Shown here: positions 11,643-23,300 of the stretch, piece by piece | Layout of the letters: every line of letters starts with the position of its first letter | How positions within the stretch are numbered: position 1 is the first letter of the stretch | Assembly: GCF_000003855.2 (NCBI RefSeq) | Contig: NW_003101671.1 | Coordinates: forward strand, 106,183-170,182 | Reading direction: 5' to 3' | Origin: Blastomyces gilchristii SLH14081 | Lineage: Eukaryota > Ascomycota > Eurotiomycetes > Onygenales > Ajellomycetaceae | DNA length: 64,000 bases | Made by a program: the position numbers and the translations under genes | Notes under the pieces: model-generated | The model's database searches: none | Told to the model about the DNA's origin: nothing | The model's input: the letters and a program-made list of their open reading frames with translations, nothing else

Positions 11643-11948
11643 CTAGAAAAAACATGCATTATCTTCTTACTAGGAATAATTATTCATCAAGAAGATATTC
11701 AAACATATAACAATGTATAAGAAATAGAGAAACAGTCAATCAGTTAAGTGAACACTGAGTTCTCAGATAGAAGCTTGCTTACCAGTCACTCTGATCTCAT
11801 AACAAGATCTTATGAAGAGAATAAGATCTTATAAAGAGAATGTCAGTGAAAGACCTGAGAGTTCTGATACTACAGATATATGAGATATTCATACAATTAC
11901 ACTTCTTTCAATTTCACAGATATCATACATTTGATAATTGATATAATC

Positions 11949-13640
11949 ATGTCTAACAATAGTATGAGAGAACTCTCAAACACAAGCATAGACACAGTGT
12001 TATAGTTAGACTGACCGTGTGACCGTGTCTGAGACCAGGACCAGATTTTTTGATAGTCTCATTACCAATTCAACCGATTCCATTACACAGTTTTAACATT
12101 AGATGATAGTCTCATACTGTCTCAGTGAAACTTACTGTCTACTCTTGTCACATTTTTCAAATGAGATCATGATTTCCATGGCTCAATTTAAATTATTTTT
12201 ATTGCTTTAAATGACTTTAAATCTCATTTGAGTGTTATCAAAAAGTATTACTTTTTAAAAAATTAAAAATAGTCTAAAAAAAACCTTAAAATGTTTAAAA
12301 ATAGTCACTTTATGCCAAGAATGGGACTAAATGGAACCAAATGGAATCACTTTCTCATTTTTTTCAAGTCATGGTTCCATTTTAAGATCTGATATATAGT
12401 CACTTTACATGTTTTTTTGATAGCCAGTCCCAGCGGGATTCACGCCAAGAAATGTATGAAATCAGATCAAATGGAACCAAATGTGAAATTCATGGTCTCA
12501 GCGGCCAGTCTAGTCACAGTGACTCTGAGCAATGTTAAAATTATAATAATAATAAATAGCTGATATGTATGCAACTCAACAACATTAATATGAAGAAATT
12601 CAATAATTATCTCAACAAGAATTCTCTGCACAGACAATTTCAGTACTGATAGAATTAAATATAAAAGCACTGAAAGAACATTTAGATTCTTCTGTATATT
12701 TCAATACTTCTAATCTCACTCTCTACTCATCATGAAGAATAAAAATGCTTACAAAACTGAGTATAGATGAAGAGATCATCAGTTCACTAAACAATCAAGA
12801 TTGATATATCAATGAACAATTGAAGAATCACATGAAACAGAAGTTTCATTTATGAATAAAGATATGTTAATCAGTGTTGTAAACATCTGACAATATCATT
12901 AAATATCTTGATATTCTGTTTCAAGACACTGCTATATAACAGAAAGTATTAGATTGATTACAGAGTATCTAACAGAGAAACACTTCTCTTACAACATTCA
13001 TTTCTCACTTCAATATCAAGATCTTGAAAGCAGATGATCAATCTTGAAAGAATTGAATCAAGATTAGTATACTCAAAAAGATACTAACTTTCAAACTCTT
13101 ACAGACTCTTATAAGTGTAAATAAAGACTCAACTTATAAAGACTTCTGCACACAGCTTCAGACATTGAACAATCATCTTATTAAGCTCAAGAGTATATAG
13201 AATAGTGACAGAAGATATTACACTCACACATCTATACTGAGAAATAACTCAGTCACTTATATATCTGTGCTGAGGAATAACAACAATAATGCAGATGCTA
13301 TGAACTAAGTAGAGTTAAATATCTATATATAAGCAAGAGTCTCTGCTATCTGAACAGGCTTCTGAGTCTCTGAGATTACTTCTGAAGAAGTCACTGATTA
13401 ATGTTAATAAGAAGTATATATCAACTGTAACTGATCAGAGTATATTGCTTTCAACTGTTAATCAGCCTATGTATCTCCTTATTCAAAGAATGAATCAGTG
13501 TCTGTTCATGTTAATCATGTTACATTAGATGAGAATTCAGAAGATAACTATGAGAATGCTCTGATGAAACAGGGAAACGATTAGCTTCTGTTTAAATTTG
13601 TAAGCAGAAGCTTGAAGAGGTTGAATAACAATAATTTAAA
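11949..13640 (+). pseudogene. Gypsy-1B gag, split by a MITE and inactivated
   Basis: Starts M-S-N-N-S. It is broken at 12007-12512 by a MITE, then continues to a CCHC knuckle near 13418-13466. Several stops lie at former Trp or Gln codons. It is the same protein as the gag of copies A and C. Confidence 0.75.
12007..12512 (-). mobile_element. hAT MITE, intact 506 bp, inside gypsy-1B gag
   Basis: Terminal inverted ends TAGACTGACCG and CGGCCAGTCTA. The flanking 8-bp duplication is gttatagt (11999-12006) and gtcacagt (12513-12520), differing by two transitions. Oriented opposite to the copies at 34838, 37521 and 62687. It has no coding capacity, and its subterminal sequence is shared with the full-length hAT at 19125-24981. 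Confidence 0.92.
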
Positions 13641-13652
13641 GAGAAAATAACA

Positions 13653-16600
13653 ATGAATGTGATTCTTGTATCTACTGTGATAGATAACATGTATAATATG
13701 AAAGCCATGATAGACAGTGGTCTATGTTATTATGCAATGATTAGATCTTCAATTGTAAGATATTATAATCTTCAGTGTATTCTCTTATCAAGACCCTGAT
13801 TTCTCACAGAATTTGATAGTTCAAAAGACATTCACACTTGTTACATGATGAAACTAAACATAGATGTTGAAGAACATCAATATGAAGATGTCTATACATA
13901 CAAAGTTGAGAATCTTGACTATAATCTTATACTAGAACTTGTCTGACTATCTGAATAAGACATCTTATTGAATGCTTAAAACAGAAGCTTAATATTCTCT
14001 AACAATGATAGAATTCACAAAGATAATATTCACAAGACTATGAATCTTACACAGATCTCTGTCAACACTTATAAATTACTCTGAAAAAGAAGTCATCATC
14101 AAAACTGCTGACAGAGTCACTGACAAAGTCATCAATAGCAGAATTATATATCAATCTATTTCATCAGTCTGACTAATATTAAGAAAGCTCTAGAAAAGTT
14201 ATTCTGTACAATAATAACAGATTCTCACATAAAACTGTCTCAATAATAGTATGAATATCTAGATGTCTTCTGATAAGATAACATTATAAATATATCTTCT
14301 TTACAAGACTCAGAAGTGAATCACAGTATCAAGTTAGAAAAGAAGAATAATGAGAACTCTGAGTTATTATAAGACTCTCTTTATAATATGTCTTGAGATG
14401 AATGTCTTCTTCTTTGAAAGACACTCAATGATCTGTTAAATAAGAAATTCATATATATTAGTAACTCTTTCACTGCAGCTTCTATTCTCTTTACAAAGAA
14501 GTCAGATGAAGAACTCTGATTCTGTGTGAACTATTGAGATATGAATAGATTGATAAAGAAAGATTATTATCTCTTATCTCTTGTCAATGAAATTCTAGCA
14601 TGTATCAGACAAGCTTAATAATTTATAAAGTGATATATTATTACTGTGTTTTATAAGATTTGTATCACTGAAGAAGAGGAATAATTTACAGCATTCTGAA
14701 CATGTTATGATCTCTTTGAATGAATAGTCACACTCTTTGAACTGACTAACACTCCCAGTATATTTCAGAAGTATATCAACTGAGTACTCTGAGATTTTCT
14801 TGATAAGTTTATATCTGTATATCTAGATAACATTCTCATCTTCACTAACAGATTCAGAAAAGAATATCAAGAACACATGTGAAAGATATTATAATAATTA
14901 TAAGAGACAGAACTATTAATAGATATTGATAAGTATGATTTTAATATCAAGAGTACAAAATATCTAGACTTTATTATAGAAGCTGATAAGAGAATTCAAA
15001 TGAATTCTGAGAAAGTCTCTGCTATTCTTGTGTGAGAGACTTTATATACTGTAAAAGATGTATAAAGCTTTATTGAATTCACTAACTTCTATCAGCAATT
15101 TATATAAAACTTCTCAGATATTATGAGATCACTTACAGAACTCACTAAGAAAGACTCAGTATTTCAATGATCAGTGAATACTGAAGCTGTATTTATACAG
15201 ATGAAGAAGATGTTCATTAATATCTCTCTACTAATAATATTCAATTCTGATTGTAAGATAGTTGTTAAAGCTGATTTCTCTGACTATATCTCAGGGGAAG
15301 CTATATTGTAATATAATAATAAAGATATCTTACAATCATGTATCTTTATATCTAAGAAAATGAGTTCTGCTGAATACAACTATAAGATCTATGATAAGAA
15401 TCTTGTTATAATTGTACACTGTCTAGAAGAATGAGACTCTGAACTCTGAAATATCTCTGAATTTGAGATAATCACAGATTATAAGAATCTTAAGTACTTT
15501 ACAACTATCTGTAAACTCACTGAATAACAGATGCAATGATCTGAGTTCTTAAGCTGCTTTCATTTTATAATACACTACTGTTCTGACAGTCAGAACTTGA
15601 TGACAGATGCTCTCTTATAATGAGAGTAATATATATCATTCAATATAATAGATACTTACTGAATCAATCAAGAGCACTGACTCTTGAATCTGAAGATACT
15701 AGTTAATCAAGATAGAATCGCTTATAACACTATATATACTTCTTCAATTAGAACTGTCACTGATATCTTAACTTCTTCTGAATCTATATTAGATAAACTA
15801 TGATATACAGCAGCTTAAACTGATAAACTTCTTTAAATACTTATTAAAACAGTATAATAAGAAGCACTCTGATTTCTCTCAGAACTATGTATAAGAAATG
15901 ACATCTCAGAATATTCAATCAATGATAATAACACTCTATGATTCTGTGAACAATACTGAGTCTCTCACTCTGAACTCTTATACACTCAGATAATATAAAA
16001 GAGGCATAACTCTTATATAACTGATTATTCGGATTGTAAATAAATGTATTAAATAATCTCTTGAAAGTTCTACTGATCTGAAATATTAAACAGTATTAGA
16101 CATTTCATCTGCAACTGTAATTATTGTTTCTTCATTATTCTGTGAAAGAACTGTAAAAAAGATCTGCTGAAATCACTTAATATCTCTGATAGAATCTAGT
16201 AAGATGTGATAATTGACTTCACTATTAATCTCTCTAAGAGTAAGAATTGTAGAAATGTTCTGATCATTGTGAATTAATTAAGTAAGAATATAATATTGAA
16301 ATCTTGTAATAAGATAAATGCTGAATAAGTTACTAAAGCTTTTCTAAGAAGCTCATTCTATTAGATGCATGAATTATCAAGATCTATAGTATTGAATCAG
16401 AGCTGTCAATTCATGAATACTCTCTGAACAAGAATCTGTCAAGTTCTCAAGATTATATACTATTTGTTAACTGTCTATCACTCTGAGACTGATAATACAG
16501 CAGAATAGATAATTAAGATTATAAAGAATTATCTTCATAAGTTCTATAATCACTTATAAGACAATTGATATGACCTTCTTCTACACACTGAAGTTGCTAT

Positions 16601-17276
16601 CAATGACTGAGATACTGTTTCAACAGATATAAGCCTGTTCTTTCTCACATATGAATATCATATGAAAGTACTGAATCTTCTAGAGATCATATATTTCACA
16701 CTGAATTCTCACAGTCTGATTCAGATCATCAATAATAAAGTAATAAAACTCTGAGATATCTGTGATTAGACAGAAGTCTTCATGATAAGTGCTAAACAGA
16801 ATTAAGAAGATTGAATTAATATTCACTGAGACTCTGCTAAGCAATATAAGATAGAAGATCTGATATGATTGAATCTTAAGAATATACAGATTACACACTC
16901 ATCTCACACACTGAATTATTACTATATAAAGTATAAAGTGATAGAAGTTCCAGACAGTTATAACTACTGTCTTAACATATTATCAGAGATTCATGATATT
17001 TTTTATACAAGCTTACTCTGCTGTGCTGTTACTGATTCATTCTCTTCTCAACTGACTTCTGACTGACAGTTACCAGGGATCATAGAAGAAGATAATAAAC
17101 TTGAATGAGAGATTGAAGATATTCTTAATAAGAGATCTCACAGCTGCAGCTGATAATATCTTGTGAAATGAGTCAGCTATAATTATCTGACCTGAACTCT
17201 GAGTTCTATGTTATTCAAGACTGTGGCTCTTGACCGATGAAAGCTACATACAATCAAGAAAGAAGAGAGAAGCTAA
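13653..17276 (+). pseudogene. Gypsy-1B pol, inactivated
   Basis: Starts with the M-N-V-I-L-V-S-type protease N terminus. A retropepsin-like D-S-G-like site follows (about 13710). The RT catalytic box reads Y-L-D-N (near 14815-14838, decayed from Y-L-D-D). RNase H, integrase and a terminal chromodomain (about 16870-17260, including a V-K-W-V-S-Y-N segment) complete the order. Numerous TGA codons sit where Trp is expected. Confidence 0.82.
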
Positions 17277-17595
17277 TGTGACGGGCTGCATCTGATCAAT
17301 TATATAAACTATTTCATTACACTTCACAGATTTCTATCACTCTGATTCTCAGTTGCTAATTCTCAGCTGAAAATCTACAGAATTTCTATTCTTTCACTCT
17401 GAAGCTTCACTATGTATGAAAAGCTCTATTTTTCCGCTCTGAAGTTTCACTGTGTACATGACTGTGTGCATGTATAAATATTCACTCTGATCACTGATTT
17501 TCACTCTTTCTCTTTCTTTCCTTCTCTAACGTTTTTTCTCTTTGTTATATAAGACCTATATAATATACCGATCTATTCGGCGTAGGCCTCTTCCA
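17277..17595 (+). repeat. Gypsy-1B 3' LTR
   Basis: 319 bp, same length as the 5' LTR, ending CTCTTCCA where the partner has CTCTTACA. The adjacent 3' flank is MITE sequence. Confidence 0.9.
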
Positions 17596-17766
17596 TGGAA
17601 TCACTTTCTCATTTTTTTCAAGTCATGGTTCCATTTTGAGATCTGATATATAGTCACTTTGTATGTTTTTTTAATGACTAGTCTCAGTGAGATTCACGTC
17701 AAGAAATGTATGAGACCAGATCAAATGAGATTAAATGTGAAATTCATGATTCTGGCAGCCAGTCTA

Positions 17767-18376
17767 GTCTAGACTGAGTATAAAGAATTAACAGAACTTC
17801 TTCATTCATCTCACTCAGACACTGCTTTTCAAGAATCTTGCTTGCTTTTTTAAGTTTCTGTATTTCAAGAACTTGTTATTTCTCTATTTCTTCTTTCTTT
17901 CTTCTCTTCAGAATTTCAATCTCAGAAATAGCATTTGAGAAAGCATCTTTTTCCACATTAACTGAGTGTATTTTTCAACTCATTGTTCGCACTCAATGAC
18001 AAGTTGATCCGACTGTTTTAAATGAGAGATTTATTAAACTCTTTTGAATTGAAAAGTTAGTCATACTGTTTCAATTAAGAGATTTCTAAGTCTGTTTTCA
18101 ATTGAAAAGTTGATCAGACTGTTTCAAAAGAAGAATAAAAGACTTTTGTGTATAAAACACCTGATCTTTTTCACGAGGTTAGATTTTTGAAGAGAATCTA
18201 ATAAACTAGAATTGATTTTTGAGATAAATCAATAAAATCTTTACAATCTCTTTCTTGAGATACAGTGAGAAAAAGTATGATATCAATTGATAATAAATCA
18301 GATAATATGACAGTTTTTGAGAGAAAAACTGACAAAAAATAAATTAATTTTTTGCAGAGAAATTCATTAAAACTAT
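17767..18376 (-). mobile_element. LINE-a, segment 4: ORF1 N terminus and 5' untranslated region
   Basis: On the minus strand an ATG at 17983 opens a Lys/Glu-rich, coiled-coil-like stretch that runs leftward into the MITE boundary at 17766. This is the N-terminal part of ORF1, continued at 10984. To its right there is no coding signal, only direct repeats of about 53 bp (starting near 18002, 18055 and 18109), then A+T-rich sequence up to the N gap. The true 5' end of the element is not seen. Confidence 0.7.
18002..18140 (-). repeat. Tandem repeat, unit about 53 bp, in the LINE-a 5' region
   Basis: Three successive units open with agttgatccgactg, agttagtcatactg and agttgatcagactg. They differ by transitions. 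Their position upstream of ORF1 suggests 5' promoter monomers, as known in several LINE families. Confidence 0.6.
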
Positions 18377-18495
18377 NNNNNNNNNNNNNNNNNNNNNNNN
18401 NNNNNNNNNNNNNNNNNNNNNNNNNNNNNNNNNNNNNNNNNNNNNNNNNNNNNNNNNNNNNNNNNNNNNNNNNNNNNNNNNNNNNNNNNNNNNNN
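18377..18495. other. Assembly gap of 119 N
   Basis: A run of undetermined bases. Translations crossing it are meaningless. It lies between the LINE-a 5' region and unassigned sequence. Confidence 1.
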
Positions 18496-18772
18496 TAGAA
18501 TGTGAAATTATGAGAGAAAATAACTCTGTTTTTAATTCTTTGGAGAATATTGTGTAGAACAGAGAAAAACACCTTACTTTTTCAAGAGAAGTAAAAAACT
18601 ATTTCTAAGATCTTTTTTTTTTTGCATTGACTGCTGCAGAAGAATGAAATAGAAACTGCTAAGATATGCACTACTATATACTCTCGATCAAAACTTGTTC
18701 TCCTCAGAGTCTTGATATTATAGAGAATATATGTCTGTTTCTATATAATAATATAAATATTATCAGTAGAAT
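18496..18772. other. Unassigned sequence left of gypsy-2
   Basis: No recognisable gene or repeat. It has a T run at 18611-18622. The last bases, agaat (18768-18772), are the left target duplication of gypsy-2. Its continuation is 39743-39899, beyond gypsy-2. Confidence 0.5.
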
Positions 18773-19030
18773 TGTAAGAAATCCTGCTTCTCACGGATTC
18801 TTTACCTCTATTTCTATCTCTCGCGTAATCAATAGAGTTAGTGACTCTTGGCTATACACAACTATATAGACTGAAGTTTACAAATACTATTTATAACTTC
18901 ACTTGAATACTATTATATATTTAATCTCTGCATTTTATCTTTCTACTGTGAATACTTCTAGTAGTTAACAGTATATATCACATCAAGCTGTAAACACCTG
19001 AATAATTGTCTGTAATTACTTATTCTTACA
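18773..19030 (+). repeat. Gypsy-2 5' LTR
   Basis: 258 bp from TGTAAGAAATCC to CTTATTCTTACA. The partner at 39480-39737 has the same length. Confidence 0.9.
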
Positions 19031-19449
19031 TTTCAAACTCTGTCAGTCAGCAACTGCTTATTATGACTGAAAGAACTAGAAACTTATATACTTCAATCTC
19101 TGTAAACTCTACTGCAGATACTCATAGACTGGCCGGCAGGACCATGAATTTCACATTTGATTTCATTTGGTCTGATCTCATACATTTCTTGACGTGAGTC
19201 CCACCAGAACCAAGCCTCAAAAAAATCTGAAAATGGACCATTTCTGAGAGAAATGATGTGAAAAATGATCAGATTTAATTCAAGAACAGTGAAAGAAGAG
19301 TAATTTCTCAGAATAAACTGTGAAAGAAGATTATTCTTTCAAAATCTGAATGAGACTGAAACTGCAGATCAAAATCAGTCTTATTCAATTTATTCAGTGA
19401 TTGCTTATATAATCAGAATTTAGTAACAATTATTGATAATGCTCATGAA

Positions 19450-21700
19450 ATAACTAAATATATTCTTGTGTAAGTATATTCTTCACTTTCTTATAAAAAC
19501 TACACTTCTCTGATATACTGTGATCAGAGGTATTAAACTGTCTGATAATTCTATGTTTTATAATCATGAGTTTCTTGATTGTTTCTTCTTGTAATTGTCT
19601 CTGATGATAGTGATAAATATCTCAACTTGAGTTGAACTTTCACTTCATTCTCATGCCTATCAATGAAATTGTCAGAATATCATACATCATCAGTGTAACA
19701 GTTGAATATATACTCTTAATAATTTTTTATAACTCTAGAATTGATTTGATATGTAAATTTATTGAATTATCTTGAAGATAGCAGTCAAATTCAGTTTTAT
19801 AAGTATGTAGTTTTGCCTGATTTTCAGTTGTAATCAATGTATGTAAGTTCTGTTTTAAAGTGAGTATTATAGTTCTATATGATATGAAGTGTTATCAAAG
19901 ATTGTTACTTACTAGGGAATTGTATTTCACTGTCTTTACATCTTGAACATCTGCTCATTCAAAGCTCTGATAGTTGACATTGTAGTAGTCTCAGATTAAT
20001 TTGATATATGAGTCTTATGTCTTCTCTGTTTAATCTTGAGAAGTGTAGATATTAACTTGATAAGAGAGATCTAGTAGAGCTGCTATAGCATAGTACTCTG
20101 TAAAAGATTATTCAGTTTTGCTGTAGTAATATGCTAGTTTATTTCTTACAGTAATAATAGTCTGTGCTATAGTATCATCTCAGACTGAATTTCTTTTTGA
20201 GTGATTCAACTGCTTCTTAAGAGAAGTAAATAAACTGTTATACACTCATCAGACTGACTGCAGTATTGATGTATGAGTGATTAAGACTGTCTTTATTATC
20301 TTATAAAACTGAAACAGTAAATCAATTACATATTTCAACTGAGTTCACTTCATATCAGAAAGTTTCAATATCTGAATCTTTTCTCAATCAGAGTATTACA
20401 CTCAATGATTAATCATCTGATGCAATCAAAGAGTCTGAACAGTTATCTTATATATTGAACTTTACTGTGTTCTAAAATTCTGTATTATATTCAGTGATGT
20501 GACTGATTTGTTTATTTATTAAATATCATGAAATTATTGTTATTATTTAGAGAAGGTACAAATCACATTAACAATATTTCAAATCTGTGATATTTAAATT
20601 ATTAGTCAATCTATTCAAAATCAACAGTAGCATTATCAAAAAGTGTTATTAAAAAGCAATATTAAAAAGTGTTATTAAAAAACATTATCTTTTGTAAAGT
20701 GAATGTAAAAGTTACTTGAGTAATTACTTTCATCTCATTCTCATCTCAAGAATCAGTCATCTCATTATTCTTCATCTTGATATTAAGATTCTTTATCAGT
20801 GTTTACATCACAAGTTGAATCACATGAGTAATACAGAGAATATGACCTTGTTTATTATTTCAGAAATACAAAGTCAATTTTTACTTCAAGCTCTTCATCA
20901 TAGTGTAGTTATTCACAGCATTATCAGTTGTAATTATAAGAAGACTGAGATCAATATCTTAATAGTTATTTTTAATCACAGTTATTAATATCTCTTTTAT
21001 ATAATTCTCAGTATGACTACTGATCAATGATTTAAATTCAATTAATATCTCTTGATAAGTTCAGTTCTCATCAATTTAATATTATATAACTTTCATAAAT
21101 GTAAGATTGTTTGTACTAGTTTATGTATTCACTGTGAGAGATACTCTTTGATGATTCTTCAACTCTGATTCTAGATATTATCTATTAACTTTGTAGTATA
21201 TCTTGAGATTGAACTGAAGACAGAATTGATGTGAAATATAAAGATTTAAATTAAGCATTTGAAGAAGTGTTCAGAATTCAGAGTTTTCAATTAATTGAAG
21301 AGAAAGATTCAGAGATATATATATATATGAAGTAATTATTCATAAAAGTTATTAGATAAGAGTTATGAAATTAGAGTACTGATACATGATTGTTTTTACA
21401 TGATTTTCTTCAAATTAGAAAGTTAGTGTTATCAAAAATTATTATTTCATAGAGTAACTTATCAGCTCAGTAGTAATTTTCTGATTATTTTTCATTTATT
21501 ATCTGTATTCTGATGACTTCAGATGTCAGAAAAATTTTTCAGAGTTATGATTAGTTTATAATAAATGTGTCTGAATAAAGTTGCAGTGATTGTAATAGAG
21601 AGATGACTCTTCAGTAATCTGCAATACAATCTGTTGATAATTATTTTATAGTTCATCTCAGTATTTGTGTTGAGTTTTTCATAAATTTTGTGACCTAAAA
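19450..21700 (-). pseudogene. hAT transposase, inactivated
   Basis: On the minus strand the hAT signatures appear in order. A T-S-T-N segment with a following F-M-K-V-I and Y-I-D-E-N-W-T-Y-Q-E lies near 21010-21150; the first catalytic Asp position (expected D-x-W-T-S) reads N. The T-T-D-N-A-V-N-N block is at 20902-20932, followed by G-H-I-L-C-I-T-H-V-I-Q-L at about 20813-20850. The C-terminal dimerisation region (H-Y-H-Q-R-Q-L-Q-E-E-T-I-K, then L-M-I-I-K-H) is near 19560-19660. Function would be cut-and-paste transposition. Introns are likely at about 20580-20690 and possibly 21420-21460. The N-terminal start and any BED finger were not located, so the limits are approximate. Confidence 0.8.
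20625..20690 (-). repeat. Short motif TTTTTRATAAYRCT repeated in hAT introns and MITEs
   Basis: Three close copies lie here on the minus strand. Others are near 21423, 22684 and 22960 on the same strand, and near 24003 on the opposite strand. Each MITE carries one. Copies differ by transitions. Confidence 0.5.
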
Positions 21701-22194
21701 TCAGATATGAAGAATGAAGTAATTATTCATTATAATTGAAAGAGAGCATTCTATATTAAATTGTAAATAATATAGACTTTGTGATTTACAGTGATTTCTT
21801 AAAGAGTATATAAATCTTTAATAGAAGTAAAAGAAGTGAAAGAAGTGAATTCAGAAGATATGATAATAATTTAAGAAAGATGATAATTTATTTTCAATAA
21901 CTGATCACTGATGTATATAAGAAGAATTAATATAAGAGAAAATAATCTTGTTTCTTAGCTTAGTTATAATTTTAGTACTAACTCAGATTGAATATTATCA
22001 ATGTATAAAAGTAAATAAATAATCTTAATTAATCTCTATCATATTTCTTAAAATATATTAATATTGTGAAAGAGAGTATTATCAAATTATATTATTAGAT
22101 AATATTATTAAAAATATATTAATATTGTGAATATTAATGTTAAAAAAATGTTGATACTTATATATTATAGTGATTTGTGAATCATGATAGTTAA

Positions 22195-22214
22195 ATATAT
22201 ATATATATATATAT
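22195..22214. repeat. (TA)n microsatellite
   Basis: About ten TA units in an A+T-rich spacer between the two hAT genes. Confidence 0.9.
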
Positions 22215-22309
22215 TATTCCTGACTTGATTACAACTTGTACAATAATTTTTGAAAACTCAAAATTAATTTTAATTATTAATAATTATGAACTTATAACAA
22301 ACTAATATA

Positions 22310-23130
22310 AAAAGAAAAAAACTTTTTCTACTTATTATCTTTCTTCTCTTTCTCATTCTTCTTATCATTCTTTACAATTCATTTCTCATTCTTCTTCTTC
22401 TTCTTCTTCTTCTCATCTGAGATGATAATCATCTCAAAATCTCTCTTCACTGCCTTCTCAGAGAAGAGTTTTTACTGCTTCTTCTCAGCCAGATCAATCT
22501 GTATCTTAAAATCCTGCATTTTCTGATCTGCTGTCTCAGGTTTCATCTCAGTGATAAGCAGATTGACATACTCAGAGAGCAGGGCTATCTTCTCAATATT
22601 CTGAATCATGAAGCACATTCAAGACCTGAACAAGGCCTTAATTCCCTTCTTCTCTGTCAGCTCCTGCTAATCAATTAGAGAATAGAAGTATTATCAAAAA
22701 TCATTATCTCTCAATAAATAAAAAACTTATCAGTTTTAGCTTCTTTATCTCTTACTTTAACACTCTCTCAATCTTCTTCTACTACTGCTTATTTATAGTA
22801 ATACTCTTCTTCTCTCTCTCTCTCTTCATCTTAGTCTCAAATCATTCTCAGAACTTCTTCTAATCTCATCACTACTGTATAAGACTCTTCACTATCTTCT
22901 TCTTCAATCTCTCACAGGCAGTATCATCTGCATTATTTCTATACTTAGTTCAGTCTAAATCTATCAGAAGTATTATTTAAAATTATTATCATTCTGCTTT
23001 CTTACAGAGTCTCTTTAAGACATTATAATATATCTTATAATCTGTCTCTTCTTGCTTGAACATCTTCTTCTTCTCTTTCTTCAATCTGTGACAGCACTCA
23101 CACACCTTGATGATCTGCAGAATCATAGAA
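22310..23130 (-). pseudogene. Accessory gene of the hAT element, intron-containing, function unknown
   Basis: I do not recognise the family. On the minus strand, exon 1 (from about 23120, possibly after a TTCTGCAG splice site) reads I-I-K-V-C-E-C-C-H-R-L-K. A 45-bp intron follows (22961-23005, GTAAGA to GATAG) and keeps the frame. Exon 2 has W-x-K-Y-R-N-N-A-D-D-T-A and a Lys/Arg/Glu-rich tail. A second intron is proposed at about 22667-22755 (GTAAGA to TTAG), but as drawn it does not join the frames. The last exon is long and open, with E-K-I-A-L-L-S-E-Y-V-N-L-L and a poly-Lys end near 22390. GG and CC dinucleotides survive here better than in the transposase. It may be a second transposition protein or a passenger. 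Confidence 0.55.
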
Positions 23131-23207
23131 TATTTGAAGAAAGATAACATGATTGATTTCAGTAAGTGTTAAAGAGAGATGAAGGCAGAAGAGATGATCA
23201 GAAATGA

Positions 23208-23300
23208 TATAATAATAATAATAATAGTGATGATAATAATAGTAATAATGATAATAATGATGATAATGATGATGAAAATAATGATGATAATGATAATGAA
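23208..23300. repeat. Degenerate (ATAATG)/(ATGATA) repeat
   Basis: Alternating ataata, atgata and ataatg units. The His/Tyr-rich frame it creates on the minus strand is an artefact of the repeat. Confidence 0.85.

Larger units (their letters stand above)
11324..17595 (+). mobile_element. Gypsy-1B, complete chromodomain Ty3/gypsy retrotransposon
   Basis: 6272 bp with 319-bp LTRs (11324-11642 and 17277-17595). It lies inside a MITE with the 5-bp duplication tgaaa/tggaa, one transition apart. Gag begins at 11949 and is interrupted by another MITE at 12007-12512. Pol starts at 13653 and ends with a chromodomain before 17277. A purine-rich tract (aagaaagaagagagaag) precedes the 3' LTR. Without the nested MITE and its duplication the element is about 5.76 kb, the size of its sisters. 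Confidence 0.93.
10985..17766 (-). mobile_element. hAT MITE split by gypsy-1B
   Basis: The two halves, 10985-11323 and 17596-17766, join into one element of about 505 bp matching the intact MITEs at 12007, 34838, 37521 and 62687. The ends are TAGACTGACC and its counterpart CAGTCTA. The flanking 8-mers gtctagtc and gtctagac match at 7 of 8 positions, a weaker duplication than in the sister copies. The element was already in LINE-a before gypsy-1B landed in it. Confidence 0.85.

Noticed and set aside
11324..17595. Gypsy-1A, 1B and 1C as a segmental duplication
   Set aside because: Each copy has its own target duplication and different host sequence on both sides, so they are independent insertions.
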